This document shows positions 1 through 9,641 of a stretch of 64,000 nucleotides of DNA, piece after piece. The notes below the pieces were generated by a model. That model was not told the origin of the DNA, searched no databases, and worked only from the letters and a program-made list of their open reading frames with translations. Position 1 is the stretch's first letter, and the number at the start of each line of letters is the position of its first letter. The DNA lies in contig OU015322.1 in the NCBI GenBank assembly GCA_907163225.1, forward strand, positions 186,001-250,000, read 5' to 3'. The DNA comes from an uncultured Rhodocyclaceae bacterium (lineage in GTDB: Bacteria > Pseudomonadota > Gammaproteobacteria > Burkholderiales > Rhodocyclaceae). The position numbers and the translations under genes were made by a program.

Positions 1-1155
1 GAAATCGATCTGGGCTACAAAGTCATGTTCGATACCCTTATTCCCCAATTCGAGCTACAGCTGACGGAGCGCATCGACCACGCCCGCAAGGCGCTGATGC
101 TTGAAATCGGGCTAGCCATTCTGGTCGCTCTGGTTGTCGGCTACCTCGGTTTCGGAACCTACTATTCCGTGATGAACACCGTCCAGGATTTTTCCTCGGG
201 GGCGCGTCGCCTGGCGGATGGCGACCTGACGGCAGAATTTGATACCAACGGTGCCGATGAATTGCATGCGGCTGGCAAGGACTTCAACGGCATGGCGGCG
301 GCATTCCGCAAATTGCTCGGCGGCGTACAGGGCGACGTTCGCCAGCTGAATACGGCGGCTGAACAACTAGCCTCGTCAAGCCAGCAGATTTCTACCAGCA
401 CTTCGGCGCAAAGCGATTCAGCCTCAAGCATGGCTGCAGCAGTCGAGCAGATGACCGTCGGTGTCGATCATATTTCCCGCAATGCCCAGGACGCGCAGAC
501 TTATTCGCGGGAATCCGACGCGGTTGCGGCGGAAGGCGGGCGTATCGTTCAGGCGGTCGTCAATGAAATCCAGGGCATCGCCCACACCGTCAATCAATCC
601 GCCGTCGCTGTCGAAGCACTCGGCAAGCAATCCGAACAGATTTCAGCCATCGTTGGCACGATCAAGGACATCGCCGACCAGACCAATCTGCTGGCGCTCA
701 ATGCGGCCATCGAAGCAGCCCGGGCAGGTGAGTCGGGCCGCGGCTTTGCGGTGGTAGCCGACGAAGTCAGAAAACTGGCCGAGCGGACAGCCAAATCGAC
801 GCACGAAATCTCGGAAATGATTCTGGCCGTACAAACCGACACGGCGACCGCCGTCTCCAGCATGAAACAAGGCGTTGAGCGGGTTTCCGCCGGTGTTGAA
901 CAAGCCCAGTTGGCGGGAGAAGCCATCGCCAAGGTTCAATCGCAGTCACGTCAGGTACTGGATGCCGTGTCCGAAATCAGCGTTGCCTTGCGTGAGCAAG
1001 CCGCCGCCAGCACCGAAATCGCCCAGAACGTCGAACGCATCGCGCAGATGGCCGAAGAAAACAACGCGGCGGCGAGTGGCAATGCGGCCACCTCGGATAC
1101 CTTGCGGAAACTGGCTCAGGCCCTCAACGGCGCCATAGCCCGCTTCAGGACCTGA
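1..1155 (+). CDS. Methyl-accepting chemotaxis protein, 3' part
   Basis: Chemoreceptor that relays ligand binding to CheA/CheW. The reading frame is open from the first base, so the true start and most of the ligand-binding domain lie outside the window. Counting from the first Met at 25, a transmembrane helix spans about residues 28-50, followed by a HAMP domain and the long coiled-coil signalling domain. The family's hairpin tip is intact ([19 protein letters not shown] followed by [18 protein letters not shown]). The ligand cannot be inferred. The last 11 bases overlap the 3' end of the convergent DUF2062 gene. Confidence 0.95.
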   Translation, partial: EIDLGYKVMFDTLIPQFELQLTERIDHARKALMLEIGLAILVALVVGYLGFGTYYSVMNTVQDFSSGARRLADGDLTAEFDTNGADELHAAGKDFNGMAAAFRKLLGGVQGDVRQLNTAAEQLASSSQQISTSTSAQSDSASSMAAAVEQMTVGVDHISRNAQDAQTYSRESDAVAAEGGRIVQAVVNEIQGIAHTVNQSAVAVEALGKQSEQISAIVGTIKDIADQTNLLALNAAIEAARAGESGRGFAVVADEVRKLAERTAKSTHEISEMILAVQTDTATAVSSMKQGVERVSAGVEQAQLAGEAIAKVQSQSRQVLDAVSEISVALREQAAASTEIAQNVERIAQMAEENNAAASGNAATSDTLRKLAQALNGAIARFRT

Positions 1156-1681
1156 GCGCCTTGCGCCGTCGCCAGGCGGCGATCAGATAGATTCGCCACG
1201 CGGCCTGCGTGGCGATGTACCCGAGAATTGCCAATCCGCTGGCGAGCAGGATGAGGCCGAAACCCAGCGGTTTTGCGACGGTCAGCATCCAGGCTTGCAT
1301 GGCGTTCGTCCAGCCGATGAAGTCGGTCGCGCTGAAGGCGGGCGGCGTGATGAATCCATTGCTTTCACCGATGGCCAGTCGGCCGATCTGGTAGGCCAGC
1401 AGGTAGAGTGGAACAATCGTGAACGGATTGGTATACAGCGTCACGAACATCGCCAGTGGCAGGTTAACGCGAAAGAGCAGGGCACCAATGGCGGCGCCGA
1501 GCATTTGCAGCGGGCCGGGAATCAGCCCGCAGAATAGTCCGGCAGCAACCGCGCCGGCTGCCGAGTGACGATTCAAATGCCATAAACGCGGATGCAGCAG
1601 CGACGACTCGAAGGGCTTCAACCAGGGGTTGTTGCGGATCGTTTCATGATCGGGCAGGTATTTTTTCAGGGTTCGGCGCAT
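1145..1681 (-). CDS. DUF2062 family membrane protein
   Basis: A 178-residue inner-membrane protein with the DUF2062 pattern: a basic N-terminus with the [19 protein letters not shown] stretch, then hydrophobic segments around residues 45-70, 75-100 and 140-165, with the conserved [13 protein letters not shown] motif. The molecular function of the family is not established. Its start codon lies only 17 bp from the start of the divergent comEC, so the two share one tiny promoter region; no Shine-Dalgarno sequence fits, and a -10-like AATAAT sits 6 nt before the ATG, which suggests a leaderless message (inference). Confidence 0.85.
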   Translation of the reverse strand: MRRTLKKYLPDHETIRNNPWLKPFESSLLHPRLWHLNRHSAAGAVAAGLFCGLIPGPLQMLGAAIGALLFRVNLPLAMFVTLYTNPFTIVPLYLLAYQIGRLAIGESNGFITPPAFSATDFIGWTNAMQAWMLTVAKPLGFGLILLASGLAILGYIATQAAWRIYLIAAWRRRKALRS

Positions 1682-1686
1682 GCCCG

Positions 1687-1692
1687 TATTAT
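1687..1692 (+). promoter_or_regulatory. Putative -10 element of comEC (leaderless start)
   Basis: TATTAT ends 6 nt before the comEC ATG at 1699. A TTTCAG at 1664-1669 is 17 nt upstream and could be the -35. Transcription would then begin at about the A of the ATG. The same bases read on the other strand give AATAAT for the divergent DUF2062 gene. Confidence 0.45.
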
Positions 1693-1698
1693 TGCAAA

Positions 1699-4044
1699 AT
1701 GCGCCTGAATATTCTCGCCTTCGCCGCCGGTGTCCTGGGGTTGCAGATGCAGCCGGAACTGCCCGGTTGGGCGCTGTTGGCTGTCGGTGGAATTCTTCTG
1801 TGCCTGCCGCGCCTGCGTTGGTCGAACTGGCCGGTACGCATGCTGGTGATGCTGGGTTGCCTGGTTTTGGGTGTGGCGTGGGCCAGTTGGCGCGCGGAGA
1901 TTCGGCTGGCCGACCAACTCGGTGCCGACTGGGAGGGGCGGGATGTCGAGGTGATTGGCGTCATTGCCGGCTTGCCGCAGGATTTCAGCCACGGCACACG
2001 CTTCGAATTTGACGTAAAAACCCGGTTGGCCGCGCCCGACAGGAAGTACTCTTGGGGTGCAGAAGCCGTCGTTCCCGAGCGGGTCATGCTCTCCTGGTAT
2101 CAGGGCCGGCGCGATGATGAACAGTTTGAGCGATTGCCGGTTCGCCCCGGCGAAATGTGGCGCTTTACCGTCCGCTTGAAGCGCCCGCATGGCAATGCTA
2201 ATCCTGGCGGCTTCGATTACGAAGCCTGGTTGCTGGAGCGCAATATCCGGGCAACGGGCTACATTCGCCAGAATTCACCGGAACGGCTGAGCGAGATGGT
2301 CTGGCAGCTTGACTACGCCATCGAGCGGCTGCGCCACGCCATTCGCGCCTCATTTCAGCGAATCCTGCCGGAAGCAAACTATCCCTGGGCCGGCGTGCTG
2401 ATGGCGCTCACGATTGGCGATCAGAAGGCGATTCAGGGCGAGCTGTGGACGACTTTCAACCGAACCGGGACAACCCACCTGATGTCGATTTCCGGCCTCC
2501 ATGTGACGATGGTCGCCGCGCTGTTCGGCTGGTTGGTGTCCTTTGGCTGGCGCCGGGTTCCGGTGCTGGCGCTATGGTTTCCGGCGCAAAAGGCCAGCAT
2601 TCTGGCCGCCTTCGTGGCGGCGCTCGGCTATGCGTTGCTGGCCGGATTTGCCGTACCGGCCCAGCGCACGCTGTACATGCTGCTGGTGGCCGCAGCGGCC
2701 ATGCTTTCCGGACGGATTGTGGCGCCCAGCCGAATTCTGGCGCTGGCCCTGTTTGTGGTGCTCGCCTTCGATCCGTGGGCAGTACTGGCTGCCGGCTTCT
2801 GGTTGTCGTTTGGTGCGGTCGGCGCCTTGCTTTACATTGGCGCCGCCGCGGTGGGCGAAGGGCAGGGCTGGACGAGCCGGGTTCGCGCCTGGGGGGTCGT
2901 GCAGTGGGCGGCGACGCTGGCTTCGTTGCCGATACTGTTGATCGTTTTCCAGCAGTTTTCATTGGTCTCGCCGCTGGCCAATGCGGTGGCCATTCCGGTG
3001 ATCAGCTTCATTGTGACGCCGCTGGCTTTGCTCGGTGCGGTGGTGCCGTGGTGGCCGATTCTGGCGCTGGCCCACCAGGTCTTGGCCTGGCTGATGGTTT
3101 TTCTCGACTGGTGCGCGACCTGGCCGGTCTGGCTGGCGCCGGCACCACCGTTGTGGGCGGCTTTGGTGGCTGGCGTTGGTGTGGCTGTCTGTTTGTTGCC
3201 GCGTGGCGTGCCGGGGCGTTTGTTGGGCGCCGTGATGCTTGTTCCTGCGCTGTTCTGGCCGGTGGAAAAGCCGCCCGAAGGTGAAGTCTGGATCACTATT
3301 CTCGATGTCGGGCAGGGCTTGGCCAGCGTCGTGCGAACGCGCGAGCACACGTTGATCTACGATCCCGGCCCGCTCTACAGCGCCGAGTCGGATGCCGGGC
3401 AGCGGGTGGTTGTGCCCTATCTGCGGGCGCTGGGGATTAGCCGCGTCGATATGCTGATGGTGACGCACCGTGACTCTGACCACTCGGGCGGTACCGCCTC
3501 CGTCCTGGCAGCGCTGGCGGTCGATGAAGTGCGCTCGTCGGTGAACGGGCTGGCCGGGCAACGGTGCATGGCCGGCCAACGCTGGGTGTGGGATGGCGTG
3601 GCTTTCGAGGTGCTGCACCCGGCCGCCGACGGTTATGCGATCGATGGCAAACCGAATCACGTGTCCTGCGTTTTGATGGTCGAGGCTGGCGGGCGGCGCA
3701 TGTTGCTGACTTCGGACATCGAGGCGCCCGATGAGGCTGCCTTGGTCCAGCGCTACCCGGGCGGGCTCAAAGCCGATGTCCTGCTGATGCCGCATCATGG
3801 TTCAAAAACGTCATCGACCCCGGACTTCCTGCAGGCTGTCGGGGCGCTCCAGGCAGTCATTCCGGTCGGTTATCGCAGTCGTTTCGGGCATCCGAAAGCT
3901 GAGATCCTGGCGCGCTATGAGGCGATGGCGGCGAATATCTGGAGGACGGATCGCGATGGTGCTGTTCGCGTCGTGCTGGGTGGGCAAGCTGTGGCAATTT
4001 CAGCATGGCGGCATGAACGTCGTCGATATTGGTTCGAGCGGTGA
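1699..4044 (+). CDS. comEC: ComEC/Rec2 DNA internalisation channel
   Basis: The inner-membrane channel that carries single-stranded DNA into the cytoplasm during natural transformation. The 781 residues show the full three-part family layout: an N-terminal DUF4131/OB-like periplasmic region (about 25-200), the polytopic Competence domain (about 210-500, including the GTTHLMSISGLHVTMVAALF signature) and a C-terminal metallo-beta-lactamase-like nuclease domain (about 530-770) with THRDSDHSGG as metal-binding motif and later LMPHHGSKTSS. Nothing is truncated, so it should be functional. The start is supported by a -10 box directly upstream and by the position of the divergent gene. It matters here because the window also carries a dispersed motif resembling uptake signal sequences. 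Confidence 0.95.
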   Translation: MRLNILAFAAGVLGLQMQPELPGWALLAVGGILLCLPRLRWSNWPVRMLVMLGCLVLGVAWASWRAEIRLADQLGADWEGRDVEVIGVIAGLPQDFSHGTRFEFDVKTRLAAPDRKYSWGAEAVVPERVMLSWYQGRRDDEQFERLPVRPGEMWRFTVRLKRPHGNANPGGFDYEAWLLERNIRATGYIRQNSPERLSEMVWQLDYAIERLRHAIRASFQRILPEANYPWAGVLMALTIGDQKAIQGELWTTFNRTGTTHLMSISGLHVTMVAALFGWLVSFGWRRVPVLALWFPAQKASILAAFVAALGYALLAGFAVPAQRTLYMLLVAAAAMLSGRIVAPSRILALALFVVLAFDPWAVLAAGFWLSFGAVGALLYIGAAAVGEGQGWTSRVRAWGVVQWAATLASLPILLIVFQQFSLVSPLANAVAIPVISFIVTPLALLGAVVPWWPILALAHQVLAWLMVFLDWCATWPVWLAPAPPLWAALVAGVGVAVCLLPRGVPGRLLGAVMLVPALFWPVEKPPEGEVWITILDVGQGLASVVRTREHTLIYDPGPLYSAESDAGQRVVVPYLRALGISRVDMLMVTHRDSDHSGGTASVLAALAVDEVRSSVNGLAGQRCMAGQRWVWDGVAFEVLHPAADGYAIDGKPNHVSCVLMVEAGGRRMLLTSDIEAPDEAALVQRYPGGLKADVLLMPHHGSKTSSTPDFLQAVGALQAVIPVGYRSRFGHPKAEILARYEAMAANIWRTDRDGAVRVVLGGQAVAISAWRHERRRYWFER

Positions 4045-4068
4045 TACATTGGCGCTGGAGGTGGAGAG

Positions 4069-4923
4069 ATGAAATACAAACAACAAACAGTTCAATGCGT
4101 CGGGCCATCCGGTCTGCACCGGATGGCTTACACGGAGTGGGGCGCCCGCGATGATCCGCGTGTCCTGATCTGCGTTCATGGCCTGACCCGCAACGGCCGG
4201 GATTTCGATGCGCTGGCCGAGGCGATGTCCGGGCATTACCGGGTGATTTGCCCGGATGTCGTCGGGCGCGGGCAAAGTGGTCATTTGCGCGACCCGGCGG
4301 CCTACGGCATTCCGCAATACGTCGCCGACATGGTGACGCTGATCGCCCGCTTGAATGTCGACACGGTGCATTGGGTCGGCTCGTCGATGGGCGGCCTGAT
4401 CGGCATGGCGCTGGCGGCTCAGGAAGGCACGCCAATCCGCAAACTGGTGCTCAACGATGTGGGCCCGGTGATTACCGCTGAATCGTTGCACCGCATCGGC
4501 ACCTACGTCGGCACCGACCCCGATTGGGCGACCTTTGAAGAGGCGCTGGCCTTCGTTAAATTCGTCAGCGCACCGTTTGGGGCATTGACCGAGGCGCAGT
4601 GGCATCACCTGACCGAAACCAGCGTCATGCAACGTCCGGATGGCCGCTGGGTCTTCCGTTACGATCCACGTATCGCCGAGCCGTTCAGAGCGGCGTTTGC
4701 TGATCAGGATGTCAATCTCTGGCCGCTTTACGAACAGATAAAGACGCCAACACTGGTCATTCGTGGCGCCGAATCGGATTTGCTGACGCGTGACACCTGG
4801 GAAAAAATGGGTTCCTGCGGTCCACTGGCAAAATTGGCCGAAATTGAAAAGGTCGGGCATGCACCGATGTTCCAGTCGGAAGACCAGATTGCCATCGTCA
4901 GAAATTTCCTGTTGAGCGCATGA
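4069..4923 (+). CDS. Alpha/beta hydrolase
   Basis: A 284-residue alpha/beta-hydrolase-fold enzyme. Visible elements are the oxyanion region VCVHGLTRNGRDF-like stretch (CVHGLTRNGRDFD), the nucleophile elbow GSSMGG (about residue 106), an acidic residue in RGAESDLL, and the catalytic His in KVGHAPMF near the C-terminus. A GGAGGTGGAGAG ribosome-binding region precedes the ATG. It ends in an ATGA overlap with the next gene, another hydrolase, so the two are translationally coupled. The substrate cannot be told from sequence; esterase or C-C hydrolase are both possible. Confidence 0.9.
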   Translation: MKYKQQTVQCVGPSGLHRMAYTEWGARDDPRVLICVHGLTRNGRDFDALAEAMSGHYRVICPDVVGRGQSGHLRDPAAYGIPQYVADMVTLIARLNVDTVHWVGSSMGGLIGMALAAQEGTPIRKLVLNDVGPVITAESLHRIGTYVGTDPDWATFEEALAFVKFVSAPFGALTEAQWHHLTETSVMQRPDGRWVFRYDPRIAEPFRAAFADQDVNLWPLYEQIKTPTLVIRGAESDLLTRDTWEKMGSCGPLAKLAEIEKVGHAPMFQSEDQIAIVRNFLLSA

Positions 4924-5690
4924 AGCGCATCGCTGTTAGCGGGTTGAAGCTGGAATACCGCGATTTTCCGGCCACCGCCGAAGGGCGGCCGACGCTGTTG
5001 TTGCTGCATGAAGGCTTGGGCTGCGTCACCATGTGGCGGCATTTTCCGGAAAAGCTGGCGGCGGCCACCGGGTGCCGATTGATCGTCTGGTCGCGAGCCG
5101 GTTACGGCGGCTCTGAGGCGTATGCCGAGCCACGGACACCGCGCTACATGCACCGCGAGGGCGAGGAAATGTTGCCGGCCTTGATTGCCGCGCTAGGTAT
5201 CGAAAAGCCGCTGCTGATCGGCCACAGCGATGGCGGCACCATCGCGCTGATCTTCGCTGGCGCCTTTCCTGACGTGCCGCTCGGCGTTGCGGTCATGGCG
5301 CCGCACGAGTTCGTCGAGGATGTGACGCTGGCTGGAATTCGTGACGCGCGGGTGGTCTGGGAGACTACCGATATGGCGCAAAAACTGGCGCGCTACCACC
5401 ACGCGCAGACGGAACGCGTCTTTCTCGACTGGAACGATACCTGGCTGTCGCCAGCCTTCCGCGACTGGAATATCGAGGAATACCTGCCCAAAATCCGTTG
5501 TCCGGTGCTCGCCATCCAGGGCGAGGACGACGAGTACGCGACGATGCGTCAGATCGAGGTGATTGCCGAGAGAGTGCCCGGCACCCGCCTACTGAAGCTG
5601 CCCCGATGCGGCCACTCGCCACACCGCGATCAGGAGGCGTCGGTTCTTGAGGCGCTGGCGGCTTTCGTCAGCCGGGCCAGCGGATCCTGA
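4920..5690 (+). CDS. Alpha/beta hydrolase (second of pair)
   Basis: A 256-residue alpha/beta hydrolase overlapping the preceding hydrolase by four bases. It has the LLLLHEGLGCVTMWRHF oxyanion region, nucleophile motif GHSDGG (about residue 99), an acid in QGEDDEYAT and the catalytic His in RCGHSPHRD. It is only distantly similar to its neighbour, so this is a co-transcribed pair and not a recent duplication. The last 61 bases overlap the 3' end of the convergent mtfA. Substrate unknown. Confidence 0.9.
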   Translation: MKRIAVSGLKLEYRDFPATAEGRPTLLLLHEGLGCVTMWRHFPEKLAAATGCRLIVWSRAGYGGSEAYAEPRTPRYMHREGEEMLPALIAALGIEKPLLIGHSDGGTIALIFAGAFPDVPLGVAVMAPHEFVEDVTLAGIRDARVVWETTDMAQKLARYHHAQTERVFLDWNDTWLSPAFRDWNIEEYLPKIRCPVLAIQGEDDEYATMRQIEVIAERVPGTRLLKLPRCGHSPHRDQEASVLEALAAFVSRASGS

Positions 5691-6415
5691 AGGTAGTAGC
5701 GGCAAAGCAGGCCGTATATGGCCGGATATTCGCCGGCCACGACATTCGGTATTTCAAAGAAGCTCTCCGACAGAACGGCGAAAAACTCGGCTAAATCGGT
5801 GCTGGCATAGGGGTCGATGGGCGTGTCCTCGCCGTCATCCACGCGCTGGCAAAAATCGTCGTAGGCGGCGGCGAACTTGGCTTCCCACTCCGTTTCGGTG
5901 ATGCCTGAATGCAGCGCCGGCATGCCGTCAGGCTCGCCATTCAGCATGTCCAGCTTGTGGGCGAATTCGTGGATGACCACGTTGTAGCCGTCGCCGGCCA
6001 TCTGCACGTCGTGCCACGAAATGATCAACGGGCCGCCCTCCCAGGCTTCGCCGGAAAGCACGTCGTCGTATTCGTGGATGACGCCGGATTCATCCTCGAT
6101 GCGGCGCGGCACAACAAATTCATCGGGGTAAACAACGATGCCGATCCACTCGCGATAGGCGCCCAGCCCGAGATTGAGGATGGGCAGGCAGCCCTGTGCA
6201 GCGATGGAAACACAGATTTCGTCGGTCAGATCCAGGCCGCCGGCCGTGCTGAATTCCTTCTCGGCGAGGAAGGTTTCAACTTTCGTTTTTAGCGCTTTTT
6301 TCTCGTTGACCGTGAGCGCCTCGAGAAAAGGGTGTGCGCCGACGGTTTGGCGCCAAAGTTCTTCAGGAACGAGTGCTGGCTTCTTGCCGCGCAGCCGGGC
6401 TAGCCATTCCTTCAT
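5630..6415 (-). CDS. mtfA: MtfA-like zinc metallopeptidase
   Basis: Member of the M90/MtfA family; in E. coli MtfA is a cytosolic aminopeptidase that also binds the Mlc repressor and so affects glucose-PTS expression. The zinc site HEFAH is present in the context YNVVIHEFAHKLDMLNGE, with the downstream acidic stretch in DLAEFFAVLSESFFE. I chose the ATG at 6415, which overlaps the stop of the upstream exporter gene (ATGA) and gives 261 residues, close to the 265 of the E. coli protein; an in-frame upstream start would run deep into the neighbour. Codons around 6281-6313 carry a copy of the dispersed RCGGTCRAC motif, read here as LTVNEKKALKTK. Confidence 0.9.
   Translation of the reverse strand: MKEWLARLRGKKPALVPEELWRQTVGAHPFLEALTVNEKKALKTKVETFLAEKEFSTAGGLDLTDEICVSIAAQGCLPILNLGLGAYREWIGIVVYPDEFVVPRRIEDESGVIHEYDDVLSGEAWEGGPLIISWHDVQMAGDGYNVVIHEFAHKLDMLNGEPDGMPALHSGITETEWEAKFAAAYDDFCQRVDDGEDTPIDPYASTDLAEFFAVLSESFFEIPNVVAGEYPAIYGLLCRYYLQDPLARLTKAASASRTDAS
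6281..6313 (-). repeat. Dispersed uptake-signal-like motif, copy 1
   Basis: Core ACGGTCAAC at 6305-6313 (minus strand), then GAGAAAAAA and CTAAAAACGAAA. It lies inside mtfA. Confidence 0.7.
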
Positions 6416-7296
6416 TTTTTCATCGTCAGCCAGATGCCGGTGAAGATCAGGCCGATTCCGAAATAGTGGTACCACAACGGAATTTCACCGAGAAAGAGGA
6501 AAGAGAGGATGGTGCCGAAGACCGGCATCAGGTGGATGAACAGGCTGGCCTTGTTGGCGCCGACTTCGGCGACGCCCTTGTTGTAGAAGATGTAGCCGAG
6601 GAAGCTGGGAAAGATGCCGACGTAAGCCAGCGCTGCGAGCGAGCCGAGGTGCAGGTTGATATGCCGGCCCTGCGCGAGTTCCCAGGCGTAGGCCGGGGCG
6701 ATTGCCGCAAGCCCGATGACCGTTGTGGCGCCGAGCATCAGCATCGGGTGCACGCCGGCCGGGCGCCAGGCGAGGGCGACGGTGTAGATGGCCCAGTCGA
6801 GCACAGCGACCAGCATCCAGACATCGCCAACATTGAGGTTGAGATGGGCGAGGACGGCCAGATCGCCGCGCGAGACGATGGTCAGGGCGCCGCACAGTGA
6901 AATGATTACGCCAATCCCTTCGATCCTGCGCAGGTGTTTGCCGAGAAAGGCCCAGGAAATGGCGATGGTGGCGATCGGCACGAACGAATTGAGCAGCGCG
7001 GCATTGGTCGCCGTCGTGTGCTGCAGGGCAAGGTAGGCGAAGGTGTTGTAGCCACCAACGCCAAGCAGGCCGAGGACAAGCAGTGGCCGCCAGCCTTTTT
7101 TCAGCAAGGGCCACTGGGTTTTGAGGTGCGGCAAGGCGAGCGGCAGGATGAGCAGCAGGGCGATGAACCAGCGCCAGAACGAGAAAGTTAACGGTGGAAT
7201 GTCACCGCGAACGCCGCGCCCGATCACCATGTTCCCTGACCAGAATAGAACGGTCAAAATCAGCAGCAGATAGGGGTTGGCGAACAGTTTTTTCAT
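6412..7296 (-). CDS. EamA-type (DMT superfamily) transporter
   Basis: A 294-residue inner-membrane protein with ten predicted helices arranged as two EamA repeats (about residues 8-135 and 150-290), as in the drug/metabolite transporter superfamily. Conserved features include the LFWSGNMVIGRGV stretch in helix 1 and the GEIPLWYHYFGIGLIFTGI end. Substrates of such proteins range from amino acids to purines and cannot be deduced. It is followed directly by mtfA (ATGA overlap). A -10-like CATAAT lies 9 nt before the ATG. Confidence 0.9.
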   Translation of the reverse strand: MKKLFANPYLLLILTVLFWSGNMVIGRGVRGDIPPLTFSFWRWFIALLLILPLALPHLKTQWPLLKKGWRPLLVLGLLGVGGYNTFAYLALQHTTATNAALLNSFVPIATIAISWAFLGKHLRRIEGIGVIISLCGALTIVSRGDLAVLAHLNLNVGDVWMLVAVLDWAIYTVALAWRPAGVHPMLMLGATTVIGLAAIAPAYAWELAQGRHINLHLGSLAALAYVGIFPSFLGYIFYNKGVAEVGANKASLFIHLMPVFGTILSFLFLGEIPLWYHYFGIGLIFTGIWLTMKK

Positions 7297-7387
7297 CGTC
7301 GCCGGATTATGCCTGATCGGCTTGCCGGGCGTGTGGTGCTCGGCTGTGTGAGCGATTTCAGCTACCGTGCGCCGACGCGATCAGCCG

Positions 7388-7393
7388 TATAAT
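7388..7393 (+). promoter_or_regulatory. Putative -10 element of relA (leaderless start)
   Basis: A consensus TATAAT ends 6 nt before the ATG at 7400, so the predicted first transcribed base is at or next to the start codon. No ribosome-binding site precedes this ATG. Confidence 0.45.
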
Positions 7394-7399
7394 TGCGGC

Positions 7400-9622
7400 A
7401 TGGTTTCAGTCGTCCACTCCGTCGCCGCTCTGAGCGATTTCGAACAGTTTCTGTCCACGCTGGCGGTGGGTTTGCCGCCTGCCGAATCGGATCGCCTAAA
7501 ATCTGCCGTCGAGTACGCGTGGCAGGCGTATGGGGATCGGACGCTGGGCAGCGGTGAGCGCATCTGGTCGCACGCGTTGGGCATGGCGGTCATCATCGCC
7601 GGTCTCAAACTCGATGTCGAATCGCGCATTGCCGCGCTGCTTTTTGCCATTCCGGCCCAGGACGATCATGGCATCGCCCACATTGAAACCCGCTTCGGCA
7701 AGCCGGCGGCGCATCTGGTGCATGGCATTTCGCGGCTGAATCGTCTGCGGCCAATTACCCAGGGTTTCGTGGCGATCAACATTGAGGCCGGGGAAGTCAA
7801 TCCGGTTGAAATGAAGGCGCAGGTCGAAGTGCTGCGCAAAATGCTGCTCGCCATGGTCGAAGACATCCGTGTCGTGCTGCTGCGCCTGGCCAGCCGGACG
7901 CAGACCCTGCGCTTCTACGCGGCCAACCCGGACGAATTGCGCGTTCAAGTCGCGCGCGAAACGCTGGAACTCTATTCGCCGCTGGCCAACCGACTCGGCG
8001 TCTGGGAACTGAAGTGGGAACTGGAGGACATGTCCTTCCGCTTCATCCATCCCGACACCTACAAGAAGCTGGCCAAGCTGCTCGACGAGAAGCGCAGTGA
8101 GCGCGAGCAGTTCATCGTCGATGCCGTCGCCAGGGTGCGCCGGGAGCTGGAAGAGGCGGGCGTCAAAAACGCCGAAATCTACGGTCGACCGAAGCACATC
8201 TACAGCATCTGGAACAAGATGCGCAAGAAGGGCGTCGAGTTTTCCGAAGTCTACGACGTGCGTGCCCTGCGCATCATTGTTGACGACCTGAAGGAGTGCT
8301 ACACCGCGCTCGGCATCGTGCACAACATTTGGCAGCCGATTCCCAAGGAGTTCGACGATTACATCTCGAATCCCAAGGGCAATTACTACCGCTCGCTACA
8401 CACGGCGGTGCGCTGCCCGGACGGGCGCAGCCTTGAAATCCAGATCCGCACCTGGGACATGCACAAGCACGCCGAACTCGGTGTTGCCGCCCACTGGCGC
8501 TACAAGGAAGGCAGCAAGCGCAACGCCGAGGATGACTACGACGAAAAAATCGCCTGGTTGCGTCAGCTGCTGACCTGGAAGGACGAAGTCGCCGACAGCT
8601 CCGACTGGGTCAAGCACTACAAGCAGGCGGCTCTCGACGAAACCATCTACGTCATCACCCCGCAAGGCAAGGTGGTCGACTTGCCGGCCGGCTCGACCCC
8701 GGTCGACTTTGCGTACCGGGTGCACACCGATCTTGGTCATCGCTGCCGTGGCGCCAAAATCGCCGGTCACCTGGTGCCGCTCAACACGGCACTGGAAACG
8801 GGCCAGGAAGTCGAGATCGTCACGGCCAAGGTTGGTGGCCCTTCGCGTGACTGGCTCAATCCGACACTCGGCTACATCCATACCAAGAGTGCCCGGGTCA
8901 AGGTACGCAACTGGTTCTCCAATCTGGCGCTGGAAGAAACGCTGGGCGAAGGGCGCGCGCTGATCGCCAAGGACTTGCAGCGGGCCGGCCAGACCAGTGC
9001 GAACATCGAAGAGCTGGCGCACAAACTCGGCTTCACAAAAGCCGACGATCTCTACATCGCCGCCGCTCGCGGCGACCTCAATCAGCGCCAGTTCCAGGCA
9101 GTGGCGCGGGGCGGCGACCTGCTCACCGAAACGCAGTTGCCGGACGAAGTCGTCGCCAAGCCGAGCAAGCCGGTGGCCGGCAATCAGGGAATTCTGATCG
9201 TCGGCGTCGACAAGCTGCTGACCCAGCTTGCCCGCTGCTGCAAACCGGCACCGCCGGACGAAATTCAGGGCTTCATCACGCGCGGCAAGGGCATTTCCAT
9301 TCACCGCATGGACTGCACCAATTTTGCCAACCTGGCGGCCCTGCACCCCGAGCGGGTTATCGAAACCGACTGGGGCCTGGCGACGACCGGCGTTTTTGCC
9401 GCCGACATCATCGTCGATGCCCATGACCGTCAGGGTTTGCTGCGCGATATTTCAGAAATCTTCACCCGCGAAAAACTCAACGTCGTCGGCGTCAATACCC
9501 AGTCAAAACAGGGCAAGGCGCACATGAGTTTCACCGTCGAAATTACCAACCTGCAGCAAATGCAGAAAACGCTGACGCTGATCCACGACGTCGAAGGCGT
9601 CGTCGGCGTGCGCCGGGCGTAA
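7400..9622 (+). CDS. relA: RelA-type (p)ppGpp synthetase
   Basis: Stringent-response enzyme that makes (p)ppGpp from ATP and GTP/GDP on starved ribosomes. Domains in the 740-residue protein: an N-terminal HD region (about 40-180), the synthetase domain (about 230-375, with YGRPKHIYSIWNKM, YDVRALRIIV and GNYYRSLHTAV), TGS (about 405-465, TPQGKVVDLPAGSTPVDFAY) and a C-terminal ACT domain (about 665-740). The HD site is degenerate: LLFAIPAQDD stands where hydrolases have HDxxED, so it should be a monofunctional synthetase (RelA, not SpoT). I chose the ATG at 7400, because the in-frame GTG at 7367 lies upstream of a perfect TATAAT. Confidence 0.93.
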   Translation: MVSVVHSVAALSDFEQFLSTLAVGLPPAESDRLKSAVEYAWQAYGDRTLGSGERIWSHALGMAVIIAGLKLDVESRIAALLFAIPAQDDHGIAHIETRFGKPAAHLVHGISRLNRLRPITQGFVAINIEAGEVNPVEMKAQVEVLRKMLLAMVEDIRVVLLRLASRTQTLRFYAANPDELRVQVARETLELYSPLANRLGVWELKWELEDMSFRFIHPDTYKKLAKLLDEKRSEREQFIVDAVARVRRELEEAGVKNAEIYGRPKHIYSIWNKMRKKGVEFSEVYDVRALRIIVDDLKECYTALGIVHNIWQPIPKEFDDYISNPKGNYYRSLHTAVRCPDGRSLEIQIRTWDMHKHAELGVAAHWRYKEGSKRNAEDDYDEKIAWLRQLLTWKDEVADSSDWVKHYKQAALDETIYVITPQGKVVDLPAGSTPVDFAYRVHTDLGHRCRGAKIAGHLVPLNTALETGQEVEIVTAKVGGPSRDWLNPTLGYIHTKSARVKVRNWFSNLALEETLGEGRALIAKDLQRAGQTSANIEELAHKLGFTKADDLYIAAARGDLNQRQFQAVARGGDLLTETQLPDEVVAKPSKPVAGNQGILIVGVDKLLTQLARCCKPAPPDEIQGFITRGKGISIHRMDCTNFANLAALHPERVIETDWGLATTGVFAADIIVDAHDRQGLLRDISEIFTREKLNVVGVNTQSKQGKAHMSFTVEITNLQQMQKTLTLIHDVEGVVGVRRA

Positions 9623-9641
9623 CCCCCACCGGAGATTCCGC

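Noticed and set aside
8180..8206. RCGGTCRAC core inside relA
   Set aside because: It encodes the conserved YGRPKHIYS motif of RelA and has no A/T-rich tail, so protein constraint explains it.
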